Positions 11,305 through 22,810 of a DNA stretch of 64,000 nt are shown here, piece by piece (within the stretch, counting starts at the first letter, position 1; the number at the start of each line of letters is the position of its first letter). Below the pieces are notes generated by a model. That model made no database searches, was not told the DNA's origin, and saw nothing but the letters and a program-made list of their open reading frames with translations. The position numbers and the translations under genes were made by a program. The stretch is from contig CM055607.1 in NCBI GenBank assembly GCA_029379385.1, forward strand, positions 17,298,001 to 17,362,000. Direction: 5' to 3'. This DNA comes from Quillaja saponaria (Eukaryota > Streptophyta > Magnoliopsida > Fabales > Quillajaceae).

Positions 11305-12664
11305 ATGTATAAGATGAAGAATGGTAAGGCATTGGGCCCAGATGATATTCCAATAGAAGTTTGGAGATGCCTAGGAGATAATGCAGTAACTTGGCTTACA
11401 AATATTTTTAACAAGATTTTAGTAACCAAGAAAATGCCCGATGAGTGGAGGAAGAGTACGTTGATCCCTATTTATAAGAATAAAGGCTATATTCAAAGTT
11501 GTTCGAATTATCGGGAATAAAACTTATTAGCCATACAATGAAACTGTGGGAGAGAGTGATTGAGCGTAGGTTTAGGAATGAGACTCTAGTTTCTGAGAAT
11601 CAATTTGGCTTTATGCTAGGAAGATCTACAATGGAGGCTATTTTTTTACTTAGGAGATTAATGGAGATCTATAGAGAAAAGAAAAAGAATCTTCACATGG
11701 TCTTTATTGATTTAGAAAAAGCGTATGATAAAGTGCCAAGACAAGTCTTGTGGTGGGTACTCGAGAAAAAGAAGGTCCCAACTAAATATGTGGAAGTTAT
11801 TAAAGATATGTATGAGGTAGTAATGACTGGAGAGTTCCTGATCACGATAGGTGTTCACCAAAGGTTCATCCTTAAGTCCTTACCTATAATATTCAAGATA
11901 GGGCTCCATGGTGCATGTTGTTTGCCTATGATATCGTGTTGGTAGACAAAACTAGGGAAGGTTTAAATTCTAAATTAGAAATGTGGAGGAACGCGTTAGA
12001 ATCTAAAGGCCTTAGAATAAGTCAGACAAAAACTGAATATATGGAGTGCGATTTCAGTGAAACAAGAGGAAGCCTGAATGATATAATTTTATACGGTCAG
12101 AAAATCCCTACAAAGGATATGTTTAAGTATTTAAGGTCATTTATACAAAAAGATGGTGCAATTGAGTATAATGTAAACCATAGGATCAAGGCAAGGTGGG
12201 TGAAGTGGCAGAGTGCTTCGAGAGTTTTATGTGATCCTAAAATCTCGAATAGATTGAAAGAAAAATTTTATAAGTCGGCAATGAAACCAGCTATTAAGAA
12301 GCAACATTCGCATAAGATAGGGGTAGCCCAAATGAGAATGTTGAGATGGATGATAGGACATACAAGAAATGATAGAATAAGGAATGAGGAGATTTCTAAG
12401 AAGGTGGAAGTAGCACCTATTTATGAGAAAATGAGGGAGAATCATCTACATTGGTTTGGACACATCCAAAGTCGGCCAATGAACACAGTAGTTAAGCAAG
12501 GTGACTTGGTTCAGGTGCTAGGTGTTAGACGGGAAAAGGGGAGACCGAAACTTATATGGGGGCAGTCATCAAAAAAAGATATGGTTGTGCTAGGGATTAA
12601 TGAAAATGTTGTCTTGAATCGATGCGAATGGAGGAAAAGGATTCATATAGCCGACCCCAACTAG
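11305..12664 (+). pseudogene. LINE reverse transcriptase and C-terminal region, dead
   Basis: Order of blocks: NGKALGPDDIPIEVW, NYR then a -1 frameshift near 11515, [39 protein letters not shown], then a deletion and frameshift around 11870-11920. The catalytic FADD box reads FAYD at about 11918, so one of the two metal-binding Asp residues is lost. The C-terminal part includes KARWVKWQSASRVLCD, MRMLRWMIGHTRNDRIRNEE and ENHLHWFGHIQSRP. A segment that usually contains YGxECW is missing between 12295 and 12305. The copy cannot retrotranspose. Confidence 0.85.
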
Positions 12665-12694
12665 TTTGGGATTTTAAGGCTTAGTTGAGTTGAG

Positions 12695-12875
12695 TTGAGG
12701 AACTCTTATTTAAAAGATAAATCCTAAGAAATAATAACTCAAATATGACATTCTAATGTAATACGAATTAAACTACAAACAAAGCAAAAACTAAACCATT
12801 CATAATGCAAAACTCAAGAACCTAGCTAAAATGAATGCACAATGGAATGTAATACAAATTATTTCATGAACTTAT
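12695..12875 (-). repeat. 5' LTR of the Athila-like element, second segment
   Basis: After the LINE tail the alignment with the 3' LTR (about 775-911) resumes at AACTCTTATTTAAAAGATA and runs to TTATTTCATGAACTTATA. The terminal CTTATCA of the other LTR reads CTTATAA here. Confidence 0.75.
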
Positions 12876-15086
12876 AAATAACTTACAAGGCAAATCAAAT
12901 TCCACACATACATATATATATATATATACAATACCGAAATCCAAATAACTCACAAAAGATCATATTCAAATAAATCAATCAAAGCATCCAAAAGGTTTAA
13001 TTAGAGTAACACTAAACCTATACACCATATACACATCCTCCTCATGGCTTTTTGCTCTCGCACACCAAGAATGCTCCTAACATAACCTCCCCAAGGCTGA
13101 GTTACTTGAATATTGTCATTCAAATATCAAATAATCAAATCATTGGTATCCGTGTACCCGAATTCTATCTCATATATCTATAAAAATAATTTCATTGGCC
13201 TTTATCAAACATAAACAAAGTTTTACAATAATACATAATACAACAAATAATAGGATATCAACAACATAGAATTTTCGTTACTTAATTCAATCAAAATGTT
13301 AAACACTCACATTTGAGTACTATATATACATATACACATATATACACGTAAACAAGTATTCAAACACACTAGCAACCAAATGATAGCATTTTTCAGTTAC
13401 CAAGTTATAGATTTTGCTCGTCGCTTCTTCTTGAGTTCAAATGCACCATCATGTCAAGAGCTGAAATTAAAATTTCAAAGTATTACTTAGTTTGTCAATT
13501 TTATATGTTATAACTTTTTAATTACAAAAATCTAGAGATACTAAGTTTCATGCATTTATTTAAATTAACCACTCTTAGGCATTTTCACAAACACCTTGGA
13601 GGCATGCTTGATTCTAACCTATATACTTCACCAAATTCAGCAAAACCAAGTCTAAAAAATATCTCCAGGAAGTTAGCTACCTTTTTTACTCAGAAACTTC
13701 TCCTAAAATCTGCCTTGAACTCACTCAAATCCTTACATGAACACAAACAGGGCAAATTAGAGGAGACTGAGGTTTGCCTCTACTTGTAGCACGAAATATA
13801 ATCATGCCCATTAAATAATTTCAACCAAGGCACAAAAACAATCTCCTCAGTCTCCTCAACAATTCTTCTTCAGACATCTCTCACTAGTTTAGCCTCTAAG
13901 TTTACTAAAATAGAGTTGTACCAAACCAGGTACATATATGAAATTCCTGGTTCTATAAAGCAAAATTCTATACTTATAAAGTACACATAACTTGGCACCA
14001 AACCATGAAACTTTCCAAATTAGTTCCTCAAGATATTAGGAACAATTCCTCTTCGGCACCTCACTCCTAATTTGTCCTTTAAGACCTCTAAAGCCAGTTA
14101 CACCAAAACAAGTACAATCATGACCCGAAAACTCCAATAATGACTTCCAACACCTCCAGAATGCACATATTATGAAATTAAAACTTGTAAAGTCCAAAAT
14201 TGTCCTTTAATATGTTAGAAAGAATTCTTATTCAAAGGTCCTAATCTAAATCAAAACACAACCCTAAACAAAATCCTCTGGATTAACTGAAGCTCACTTG
14301 TAATCTAACATGAACCCAGAAACAGTCTGACAGCTCTAGTAATAAATATACCCCTAAATTGAGTTACAAAATTTTCTAGATATTATCCCAAGACCATAAG
14401 CTATACTTTCTCTTCAGAATTTCTAAACTAATTCAATTCATAAAACACTCGAAATACCAGATTTTCTCTTACCCATAAAATCTCAGCCCTGCTTCCCTTT
14501 CAAATAACCATTGAACCACCATTTTTTCATCACTTTCAAGCTTCAATTCACCCTCCTAAACTCTTTAAATTCAACTCTCAAACAAATACTAAGAGGAAAA
14601 ATCTTTAACTACAAGTAAAACACAAGATTTAGTTATAAAAGAGAGAGCTTGAACAATACCACCTAAATCTATCCAAAACAGGGGTGGTGGCTGGCTGCTA
14701 TCGTTGGCTAAAGCAACACACAATAGAGGTTACTACAGTTTAGGAGGAGCAGCTGGATGAATGGCAAGCCAAAAAAAGTTAAACAAAGCACCAACCATTA
14801 ACAAGAGGAAAGCAAACTCTCGGCTAAAGAAAAAAAAATAGAGGAGGATTCTAGAAGCAAAGGAGTGAGTTGGCCAAAGAGGGAAAAGGAAGGAAAAAGG
14901 AAAAAGTAAAAGAAATAAAATGAAATCCAAGTCCAAGTTAACTAAATTTAAATAAATGTGTATATATACTTTATATATGTATAGATATGGTGTTTATTTA
15001 TTTTTATATACTTGTATTCATTAGTTTTTTAACCAAAACTTACACATTATTGTTACAAGTTAATGTTACGATACCGGATTATGACA
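12876..15086 (+). repeat. Diverged long LTR related to the solo LTR at 2606-6551
   Basis: Segments align by eye: 13618-13760 with about 4440-4575, and 14239-14530 with about 4690-4985 (shared phrases such as 'attttctcttacccataaaatc' against 'atttctctcacccatgaaatc'). The block ends near 15086 in GGATTATGACA, similar to GGGTTATAACA. Its 5' part is missing; the Athila-like element abuts it and may have inserted into it. Non-coding. Divergence is much greater than a recent pair would show. Confidence 0.5.
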
Positions 15087-16189
15087 TCTCAGCTTCAACA
15101 CAACAAGAGGACAAAAATTCTAGAGCTAAACAGTAGCAGTGAAAAAGTGAAAAACAATGAAGAATGGCCAACAAAAGAAAGAAATAAGAAAGGAAATAAC
15201 ATGGTAAAAGAAAATAAGACAAAGTTTAGAAAAAGTACGGTCAAAGTCAAATAAATGGTAGTATAATGAGTAGAACATGAATAGAAAGTAGTAGATTGAA
15301 ATCTTGGGGGGTTAAGCATCACTTGAATTTGAATAAAAAGTCTAAGAACAAAGGATAAAGAAAGGTTGGTTAAGTTGGTATGGAAAGGAAAATCTTGAAA
15401 CTTGCTTGGAATAATATTGGAATTTCATAATACAAGCCTTTGGTGGATTTTAAAAGATTAACTTAACTTGGATTTAAGATTGGGAAAATGAGGAATGTTG
15501 AAAGTATGAGTTAGTATTGATTTCTTGGTATGTATATATATATGGAACCAAGTTTTCTACAAGGTATTTGTTAAAATACCTAAAAGCACCTAGTTTCAAA
15601 GAAACACATGAAAGTTAATATATGTAAGTTTTAGTGACTAGAGGATTCTAATTTCTAAATTTATAAACTAAGTAGTACTTGAAAATATGTTTTTTCATCT
15701 CCAAACCGTATTGTTAATTCAACAATACACATGGATTCAAGAAGAAACGACAAGTGGGATCCCTATCACTATGAGTGGAGAACGTACACTTTGGTTGCTA
15801 ATTTAATGTGTTTAATTGTTTATGCTTTTAAAAGAGGTTTTGGTTTATTTTCCAAGCTCACATGCATCTCACGGCTTATTGAGATCAAATTTGATCTTGA
15901 GCAAACCATTATCAAGGCCTTTCTTAGGCAACTTAGATAATATAGTACTCTAACATAACCAAGTCTTCTGTTTTAAAAATCAGTTATGTCATGCATAGCA
16001 CTAAAACAAAGATTCTCATAAAATTTGTCAAGATATATTGTGTAAATGTTGTTTGTTTAGTGTCTAACAAATTTCAGCTTGTTATCACTAATAATTACAA
16101 CTAAATAACATAATGATTCAAAAATGACTCTCTAACTTTTATCACATAGTTGATTGACACTTAACAGATTTTGCATAAGGACCTAAATT
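15087..16189. other. Unassigned intergenic sequence
   Basis: No gene was recognised. A short open frame (15731-15940) has no recognisable domain. The part nearest 16189 may be the 3' extension of the minus-strand copia element beyond its gag. Polypurine-rich stretches occur around 15150-15220. Confidence 0.4.
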
Positions 16190-17818
16190 TTGCTTTTTAG
16201 TACCCAAATTTTCTTGGGTCCTATAGTGTTAGTCCTAACTACTAAGGGAGTTTTGAGCCTTTAACTAACCTAAACTAATTTTCTTTGCCATTTGCAATTT
16301 TTCTTCAGTTTGTAAAGAAAGCACTATGTGACCAACTTGGTTACTTTAGTGATAAACATGTGATGTATGCTTTATGTGCAGTCTTAGGATGATATCGAAT
16401 TCCAAATTTGTCAAAAGCACATTTTTACTTCCAAGCAATATATCTAAATTCCTTTTGCCATTAACAACATTATCAAGTATGGCAGTTAAGTTATTAACCT
16501 TAACCTTTAGCATGTTGCATTTAGATTCAATACCAGAAGTTGAAGTATGCATATTAGTAAACATAATAAGTACAAAAATAATTTTGTTTACAGCATGCAT
16601 CTTTTGTGCTTCTCTTTTTCAGCAGACGTTAGATTTCACTTTTACATTTTCACTTGTTTATACAACCATTTCCTTTTTAGTCTTTCTTAGTTTACTTATT
16701 TTCATGGCATACATCTTATTCAATTCACAAAAAACACCCTCCAGTTCTTCCAAAATATGTGAGGAAGTGACCTTCTCATCAGTTTAATTAGTGCAGGATA
16801 GCTAAAGGTTCAGTTGTGATATCAGTTGTTATAAAACAAGCAAAGAGTGGCTTTTTTACAACTTGTCCTCATCCGAGTTATCTTCCCTGGCATTCTAAGT
16901 GACAATTCTAGCTTTCTTCTTGAATAAAACATTTTCTTCTTTGGACGCTCACTCTTCATACGCCCAAACTTTTTACACTTAAAACATATGATTTGTTCTT
17001 TCTTTTCAATTTTATGATCCTTCTTGATGAAGGACTTTTTAGCTGATTTTCTTTCATAAGCTTCCTGAATTTTCCAGTGATCAAGGCTAAATCTTCCTCA
17101 TCAGCTTTTGATTCATCATTAGATCAATATGTTCTTTTGTGGCAAACTTGAAGACATCTTTGGCCTTCTTGCACTTTCTTTCATATCTCTCCTTATGCTT
17201 TTCATGCATTTCATGAGTAACCAGCGGACCAAGCATCACAACAAGAGTGAGGATCTTAAGATTCTTTTATTTTTCAATAGTTGTTTTCTTGGCTTTACAG
17301 CTCTTTGGTGGACATCCTAAGGTCTTTGCAACCATATCCACGTTATAATATGTTTTCATTAGACTCTTTAGTCCATTAATGATTTTTGTGAACATGAAAA
17401 AAATTTCTGAAATTGTCTCATCAAAATTCATTTTAAAGGATTTCTAGTCATGTACATACATTTTCAATTTAGATTTCTTAACTTGAAAAGTTCCCTCATG
17501 TGTGGCATTGAGTTTATACCATATATCAAATGCAAAATCGCTACCAAAGCACCTATTAAACTCATTTACTTCTAAGGAAAAAAAAATAAAATTCATGGCC
17601 TTTATTTTTAGTTGAGCATTTTTCTTATCAACATTATCATGTTTACTTCTTTCATCAACAATTACCTTAAGTAAATAATCATTATTAATGATCACATCCG
17701 AAATGCCAAAATTAATGGCCTAAATGAAAACACCCATGCAGATTTTCAATATCCAAACATTAAAATGGAGGTATAGTAGAGGACTGACCATCACTAAGTA
17801 AGATTATGGGTTGGCCAT
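16190..17818 (-). pseudogene. Ty1/copia gag (UBN2 type), element A
   Basis: A minus-strand ATG at 17818 opens MANP, followed by HFNVWILKICMGVFI and ISDVIINNDYLLKV. Then come KKNAQLKIKAMNFIFFSLE and LNATHEGTFQVKKSKLKM, core blocks of the UBN2 gag domain. Further down are MFTKIINGLKSLMKTYYNVD and a coiled-coil-like stretch (16600-16346), and near 16200 GPKKIWV, the usual end of gag before protease in this family. Stops and frameshifts are frequent. No integrase, RT or RNase H could be recognised beyond it. Confidence 0.75.
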
Positions 17819-17880
17819 TTTAAAAGAATTAACAATGTTTTGATAAAAAAACTGATTTGAAAATGCAGTACTATAACCTA

Positions 17881-17891
17881 CTCTGATACCA
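17881..17891 (-). other. Primer-binding site, initiator tRNA-Met type
   Basis: The plus strand reads CTCTGATACCA, the exact 3' terminal 11 bases of plant initiator tRNA-Met. Two bases separate it from the LTR start TGTTCCTCG at 17894. It defines element A as minus-strand. Confidence 0.85.
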
Positions 17892-17893
17892 AT

Positions 17894-19300
17894 TGTTCCT
17901 CGTAAAAGACAAATTAGAGAAGGTAAATAGATTGACCAATTAAAAACTTAACATTCTCCAAAACAAAACAAACTTACCTTGACAACAGATAAGCAATTTC
18001 AAGTTTACTCTACAGCTAAAAAGTAAGAGAGTAATAGTTAGAGAGATTTTCTTATGATTAATAATGGTTCATCAGACTTTCTAGCTACGTGCACTTTTCA
18101 AACTACACTTTAGATTTCAATCAACTACTAGCTGAATTCATATGGCTCAGCAAGATCTTTAAAACAGTGGATTGCAGGGGTCAGTAACTTTTACAAGTTC
18201 AACTAGAACTTCTTCGACTAGAAATATACCAAGCTTACACATAAATTTTAGTTTCTCTTGAAATTCTCTTAGAAATGAGAAGTGATTTTAACATAATCAT
18301 AAAACAAAAAAAACAAAAAAACTGATAATACAAAGCTAGTCAAGATAATGGAAGTGCAAAAGCTTTGATTTAAGTCTTACAGAGAAAAGGAATGTAAAAA
18401 TTAGGATTTTTTTTCTGTTTTCAAAATGGAATTTGAAAGTTAAAACTTAAGAAAAGAAGATTGCATATAAGCATCTAAAACTCAATGCATGATTCATACA
18501 AAGTTGATAAAAATCAATTCTTGATTGTGAGTTTCTTCTGTCAATTTAAAATGTGAGCTAGTAAAACTAGTCATTTTTAGAATGAGCAAACCGTTGCACT
18601 AAGAATTAATTAGCTATTGCCACTCAATTTCTTTTCCTTGAAAACTTAAGCGTGAGCCAAAATTTCAAGTTGAGAATGCAGAGGTAGTGGCACTGAACTT
18701 ATTCTCTGAACTATCTTGTTTGTCTGTTTATGAAATTTTGGCGTGAAAGATATTTTGAATAGACTCTGCTGAGGAAAACTATGAATAGTTGAAGTTTCTA
18801 CAAGAAACGTCATCATATAACTAACAGACTCACTAATTTATCTTGAAACCTTTCGTTTCGAAACTTACTATAGCATATTGAAATAAGTCTTTTATTGATC
18901 ACTTTCAACCAATGTTTTGAAACTCGGACCGGCCTGGCTGGTCGAACCAATTGGACTATGACCCGGGTGCTATCCCAGGCCAGATTAGGCTATTAACCCA
19001 AAATAGCTGTTGACCCGGACAAACCCAGATTGACTTGGACGATTTATTGTTTTTTATGTCTTATTTTAATTTTATGTACATAATATATATATATACTAAA
19101 AAAAAAGAATTTTTTTTTTTTTTTTAGTATGGTTGACCCAGCTTGACTTGGTAGTTGACTCGGGGCCTGGGCACTTATCCAAGCCAAACTCAGGGTCAGG
19201 TTTTAAAACATTACTTTCAACTAATTTAATAAAACGGTGCATTTCTTCTTCTCCGATATTCTCTGAAATACTTTTAGCTTATCACTTTAGTTGACTGGTA
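17894..19300 (-). repeat. 5' LTR of copia element A (far boundary approximate)
   Basis: Reading the minus strand, it ends in the family signature 'ggtcaatctatttaccttctctaatttg' next to the primer site. It also contains 'agtgccactacctctgc', shared with the LTR at 26029-26953. It is interrupted by the MITE at 18910-19212. It runs into the LTR of element B, which has the opposite orientation, and the exact junction (about 19260-19500) could not be read. Confidence 0.65.
18910..19212 (+). mobile_element. 303-bp MITE, Mutator-like (9-bp TSD)
   Basis: The block is flanked by a perfect 9-bp duplication ACTTTCAAC (18901-18909 and 19213-19221). Its ends are inverted: CAATGTTTTGAAACTCGG at the left and, reversed, AATGTTTTAAAACCTGACCC at the right. 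The inside is rich in GACCCGG/GGTTGACC-like motifs and carries a T-run near 19110. A 9-bp duplication is the Mutator superfamily hallmark. No transposase is present. Confidence 0.8.
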
Positions 19301-20617
19301 TATAATGAAACACTTGTCATATTAATTCTAATCCAACTAAATTCATATCTTTAGTCGATCTTTTTAGTTGACTTACTTATGGATGAGAAGTTGTCATATA
19401 AAGTCATAGCTTACTAATTAGCTTTCTTCAACTGATCATGTTTAGCTCATTTGACAATGTACATGTAATAGAAGAGTACTTTCAAGTTAGTTTTTCATTG
19501 CACTAGTTATTTAGTTATTATCAAAATTAGATTTAGATAACGGTATCAAGTGCCCATTTAATTCAACAAAACCTTTTTGTCAACTGAATGAACTCAACAC
19601 CTATTCCAACAAAGTCGTTTTGGAAAGATAATCCACTGATCTTTCAAGTGTTCATTGTCTTCCTTAGCTAAGCAAATTCAAAAATAACCTTTACACCAAG
19701 ACACAGACACTAACAAACTAGGACAATTCAGAGGATAAATCAGTGTCGTTACCTTTACTTAGAATGGGTACTGTCTGCTTAACCAAAATTTTCGACCCAT
19801 GATCAAGTTTTTAAAGAAAGGACAATATGCTGCAACACTTACTTGATCTTTTGCTTAATAGTTTGATTATTCTTTGAGAACAACTAGTATTCCAAGTTAG
19901 GCTATATATTAACAAAGTGAGCTCCAGACCAATAACTAATCAACGATTAATTTTTACACTTTCCTCGGCAATTTTCAAACTCTCAAGTTTTAAATTTCAA
20001 ATCCTTTTGAAATAGACAAAGACATGAACTTTCAAATCTTTTCTTCTCTATCTGCTCAATTAACTTTCATTTCTAGCATATAATTTTTGTATCTTTAATG
20101 ATTGATTGATTCTGTAAAATCACCATTTTTCTTATTGTGAGAAATCAAGTGAGAGATTAGAGATTAAGATTAAACTTGGTAAAGTTTCTACTCAGGATAG
20201 TTCTACAAAATTTGTGTAGAGGCTTGCTGAGCAGTGAAATTCAGCTTGTGTAAAGATTTTCCTAAACCCTAAGTTAGTGAAAAGGTCTATTGAGCATAAT
20301 AATTCACTTTTGTAAGCATTTTACTGAGCCTTGCAATTCAGCTTTGTAAACATTTTGATGAGCCCTGTGAATTCAGCTGTTAGCATATTGAAACTCTCAA
20401 GTGGAGTTTGAGAAGTAGATATAACTGGAGGAACTATTAACCTATTATAAAATGCTGAGCAATCTCTCTAACCCTTACTCTTTTAACCTTTAGTTGTATG
20501 GTTTATTTGTGATTGCTTATTTGTTGTTTTTGTGTGTGTGTGTTTGGTTTGAAACTAAAAAGTTTAAGTTTTTTTTTCATAGATTAAACTTTTCACCCTC
20601 CTCTAGTTTACCTTACA
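19300..20617 (+). repeat. 5' LTR of copia element B (left boundary approximate)
   Basis: It contains 'gcacctattccaac(a/g)aa' and 'cactgatctttcaagtgttcattgtcttcctt', both also in the LTR at 26029-26953. A repeat module of about 35 bp (near 20218-20390) follows, then the conserved 'ctctcaagtggagtttgagaa' and the terminal 'aaacttttcaccctcctctagtttaccttaca' at 20617. The initial part is truncated against the LTR of element A. Confidence 0.7.
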
Positions 20618-20619
20618 AA

Positions 20620-20630
20620 TGATATCAAAG
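20620..20630 (+). other. Primer-binding site of copia element B
   Basis: TGATATCAAAG matches 9 of 11 positions of the tRNA-iMet site TGGTATCAGAG and lies two bases after the LTR end. Both differences are G to A. The following bases resemble those beside the element A primer site in reverse orientation, supporting one family. Confidence 0.75.
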
Positions 20631-20689
20631 TAGGTCATAGTACTATTTTCAAAATGGTTTTGAACAAAACACTGTGAAAAGTTTTTACA

Positions 20690-22810
20690 ATGGCTAGCCT
20701 AGGTGTTGTACTTGGTGCAGGTTAATTCTCTTCCATATCTTTTTTATTTCATAGTCAAAATTTTGGTTGCAGAAAAATTCACATGAACATTTTTGTTCAA
20801 GCTATTAATTTGAATATTTGGGATGCATGCTATTGTTTCTAATGGTTACTTACCTAAAAAGACAAAAAATGGTATAAATGTTCCAAATGAAAGAAGTAAA
20901 TGGACTAAGAAAGATAAGAAAAATGCTTAGTTAAATGTAAAGGCCATAAATCTGTTTTGTGTTTTGGATACTAAGAAATTCAATATATGATTTGGATGTG
21001 ACTTTGCATATGATATTGCATAAATTGAATATCACACACGAGTGCACATCTCAAGTAAAAAAGTTTAAAAGTAAAGATATTTGTGCATGACTATAAGTCT
21101 CTTAAAATGAAAACTAACGAATCTATCTCATAAATGTTTTTCAAGTTCACTAATATGATTAATATACTAAAAAGTCTTGTGAAAACATATTCAAATGAAA
21201 ATATGGTTGTGAAGATCTTAAAATGTCTATACAAAATTTGGAAAGACAAAAAGATAGCTATTGAAAAAGTCAAAAATCTAGAAATTCTCACTCTTGATGA
21301 ACTGCTCTTATAACTCATAAGAAGCAAGAGAGATATGAAAGGAAACAAGAAAAAGTTAAAGGAATTGTCTTCAAATCTATATCATAAGATCTCTCTGAAT
21401 CCAATGAAGAATCTAAGAATGATAAGGATGATCTTACATTAATCACCAGAAGATCCAAGAAATTCCTAAAGCAAAGATTTGCAAAGAAGTTATTCAAAAA
21501 GGACATGGGAAGAAAGAAGTATAAAAGAGAAAAGAGTGAGTGTTCAGAGAAGAAGAAATTATATCCAAAGAGAAGAATTTAAAAGAAGTATGATTGCCAC
21601 TTGGAATGATGATGTGGACAACTACAAGGAATATACCAATTTGTGCTTCATTGTAACAAGTAAACTCATAGTTGAACCTTCAGCTGGCTCTGTAACTAAC
21701 TATATGGATGATGAGGTAACCTTCTCATATACCATAAAGGAATTACTAGATGCTTTTGATGAACAGCATGAAATGTATGCTATGAAAGTTATAGAACTCA
21801 GAAAAGCTAAAAAGGGAATTATTACATTGACAAGTAAAAATGAAAAGTTAGAATCAAACTTGTCTGCTTAAAATAAGAAGCTTAAATTAAAAAAGTTTGC
21901 TGTGAACAAAACTATTTTTGTACTTGTTTTATCTGCTGATGTGCATGCTTCAACTTTTTCGCTGAATTTAATTGTAAAAAGTTGAAAGATTAAGATAGAA
22001 GGCTTAACTATAACACTGAGTAGCAAAAAGAATTTAGACATGTTGTTTGATAGTCAAAAATGTGCATTTGATAAAACTAGAATTTGTTATCATCTTAAAT
22101 CTCCATATAAATAGGGCTGCAAACTGTTCGAGCCCAAGGTAAGCTACATTCATGGGCTTGTTTATGAGCCATTTTCTGAAATCAAGAAAAATATAACATG
22201 AATGGATGCCAAAGAGACTTGAACCCCAAACTTGTTATAGAGAAACAAGGTGCATTGCCTCTAAGCGACACTCATTATCATGTTATAATATTAAAATAAT
22301 TATATTTATTGTATGTTTATCTTATACATAAAAAATATTAATAAATAAATATATTTAATTAATTAAAACAAGTCAAGCTCACTAGCTTTCAAACTGTTTA
22401 CTAAATGATCCTTAAAATAAAGCTCAAGCTTGGCTCGTTTAGAAAGCGAACCAAGCTCGAGCGAGCCCTTACCAAGCTTGTTCACAAGCTGTTCAAGAAT
22501 AGCTCAGACTATTTGCAGCCCTACATATAAAGCATATGGTACATTCACTATAAAGACTGTAACACATGTGTGCTACATTGCAATCAAGCCAGTCACACAA
22601 CTCTTTCTTATAGAATGAAAGGAAATATTGCAAGTAGTACGGAAAAACTGATTTAGGTTGTTAAGAACATAAAACCTCCTATACCAGGACCCAAGAAAAT
22701 TTGGGTACCAAGGACAACATGATTCTTTTACTTGCATGTATGTTTCAGGAGTAATGATAATGAATCTTTCAAGTGCTGGATAGTGGGGGTTCAAGGCACA
22801 AGATTGAGGA
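20690..22810 (+). pseudogene. Ty1/copia gag (UBN2 type) plus start of protease, element B
   Basis: An ATG at 20690 opens MASLGVVLGAG and a stop. The gag blocks follow in shifting frames: FVQAINLNIWDACY, MINILKSLVKTYSNENMVVK and a Lys-rich stretch (21360-21560). Then comes a region (21604-21871) with DEVTFSYTIKELLDAFDEQH. The zinc-finger area (about 22090-22560) is split by a MITE. Near 22690 KPPIPGPKKIWVPR marks the gag end, and at 22776-22799 LDSGGSRH is the aspartic-protease active site of copia elements. The rest of pol is missing directly afterwards. Element A has the same gag in opposite orientation. Confidence 0.75.
22112..22523 (+). mobile_element. 412-bp MITE, hAT-like (8-bp TSD)
   Basis: A perfect 8-bp duplication CATATAAA flanks it (22104-22111 and 22524-22531). 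Terminal inverted repeats start TAGGGCTGCAAA on both strands. Subterminal GTTCGAGCCC and GAGCTCGAGC-like motifs near both ends are typical of this plant family. It has no coding capacity. It sits inside the gag of copia element B, so it is younger than that element. Confidence 0.9.

Larger units (their letters stand above)
9961..12694 (+). mobile_element. RTE-type LINE, 5'-truncated, inserted in the Athila 5' LTR
   Basis: The block breaks the alignment of the two Athila LTRs and contains an apurinic-type endonuclease, reverse transcriptase and C-terminal region in RTE order. The coding end, RIHIADPN then stop, runs straight into CTAGTTTGGGATTTTAAGGC and a terminal (TTGAG)n tail (TTGAGTTGAGTTGAG), which is the usual 3' end of this plant group. 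The start lies inside the endonuclease, so the copy is 5'-truncated, as is common for LINEs. No target duplication could be read with confidence. Confidence 0.85.
1..12875 (-). mobile_element. Athila-like Ty3/gypsy LTR retrotransposon, degenerate, nested host of two other insertions
   Basis: The element reads on the minus strand. A 3' LTR (1-911, cut by the window edge) and a 5' LTR (8761-12875, interrupted) share long similarity. Next to the 5' LTR is a primer-binding site for tRNA-Asp. Inside, from the 5' side, come gag (8562-8126), an integrase tail (8125-7530), and the Athila/'putative plant transposon protein' ORF (6605-1921, split). Athila elements are known for tRNA-Asp priming and an extra ORF between pol and the 3' LTR, which is the order here. 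Protease, RT, RNase H and most of integrase are missing. The gag, integrase and extra-ORF matches were recognised by eye; lineage assignment is likely but not computed. TSDs cannot be tested because one end lies outside the window. Confidence 0.8.

Noticed and set aside
22200..22260. tRNA-like sequence inside the hAT-like MITE
   Set aside because: A stretch resembling a T-arm (GAACCCC) is present, but no cloverleaf or A/B boxes could be fitted, so a SINE or tRNA call is not supported.
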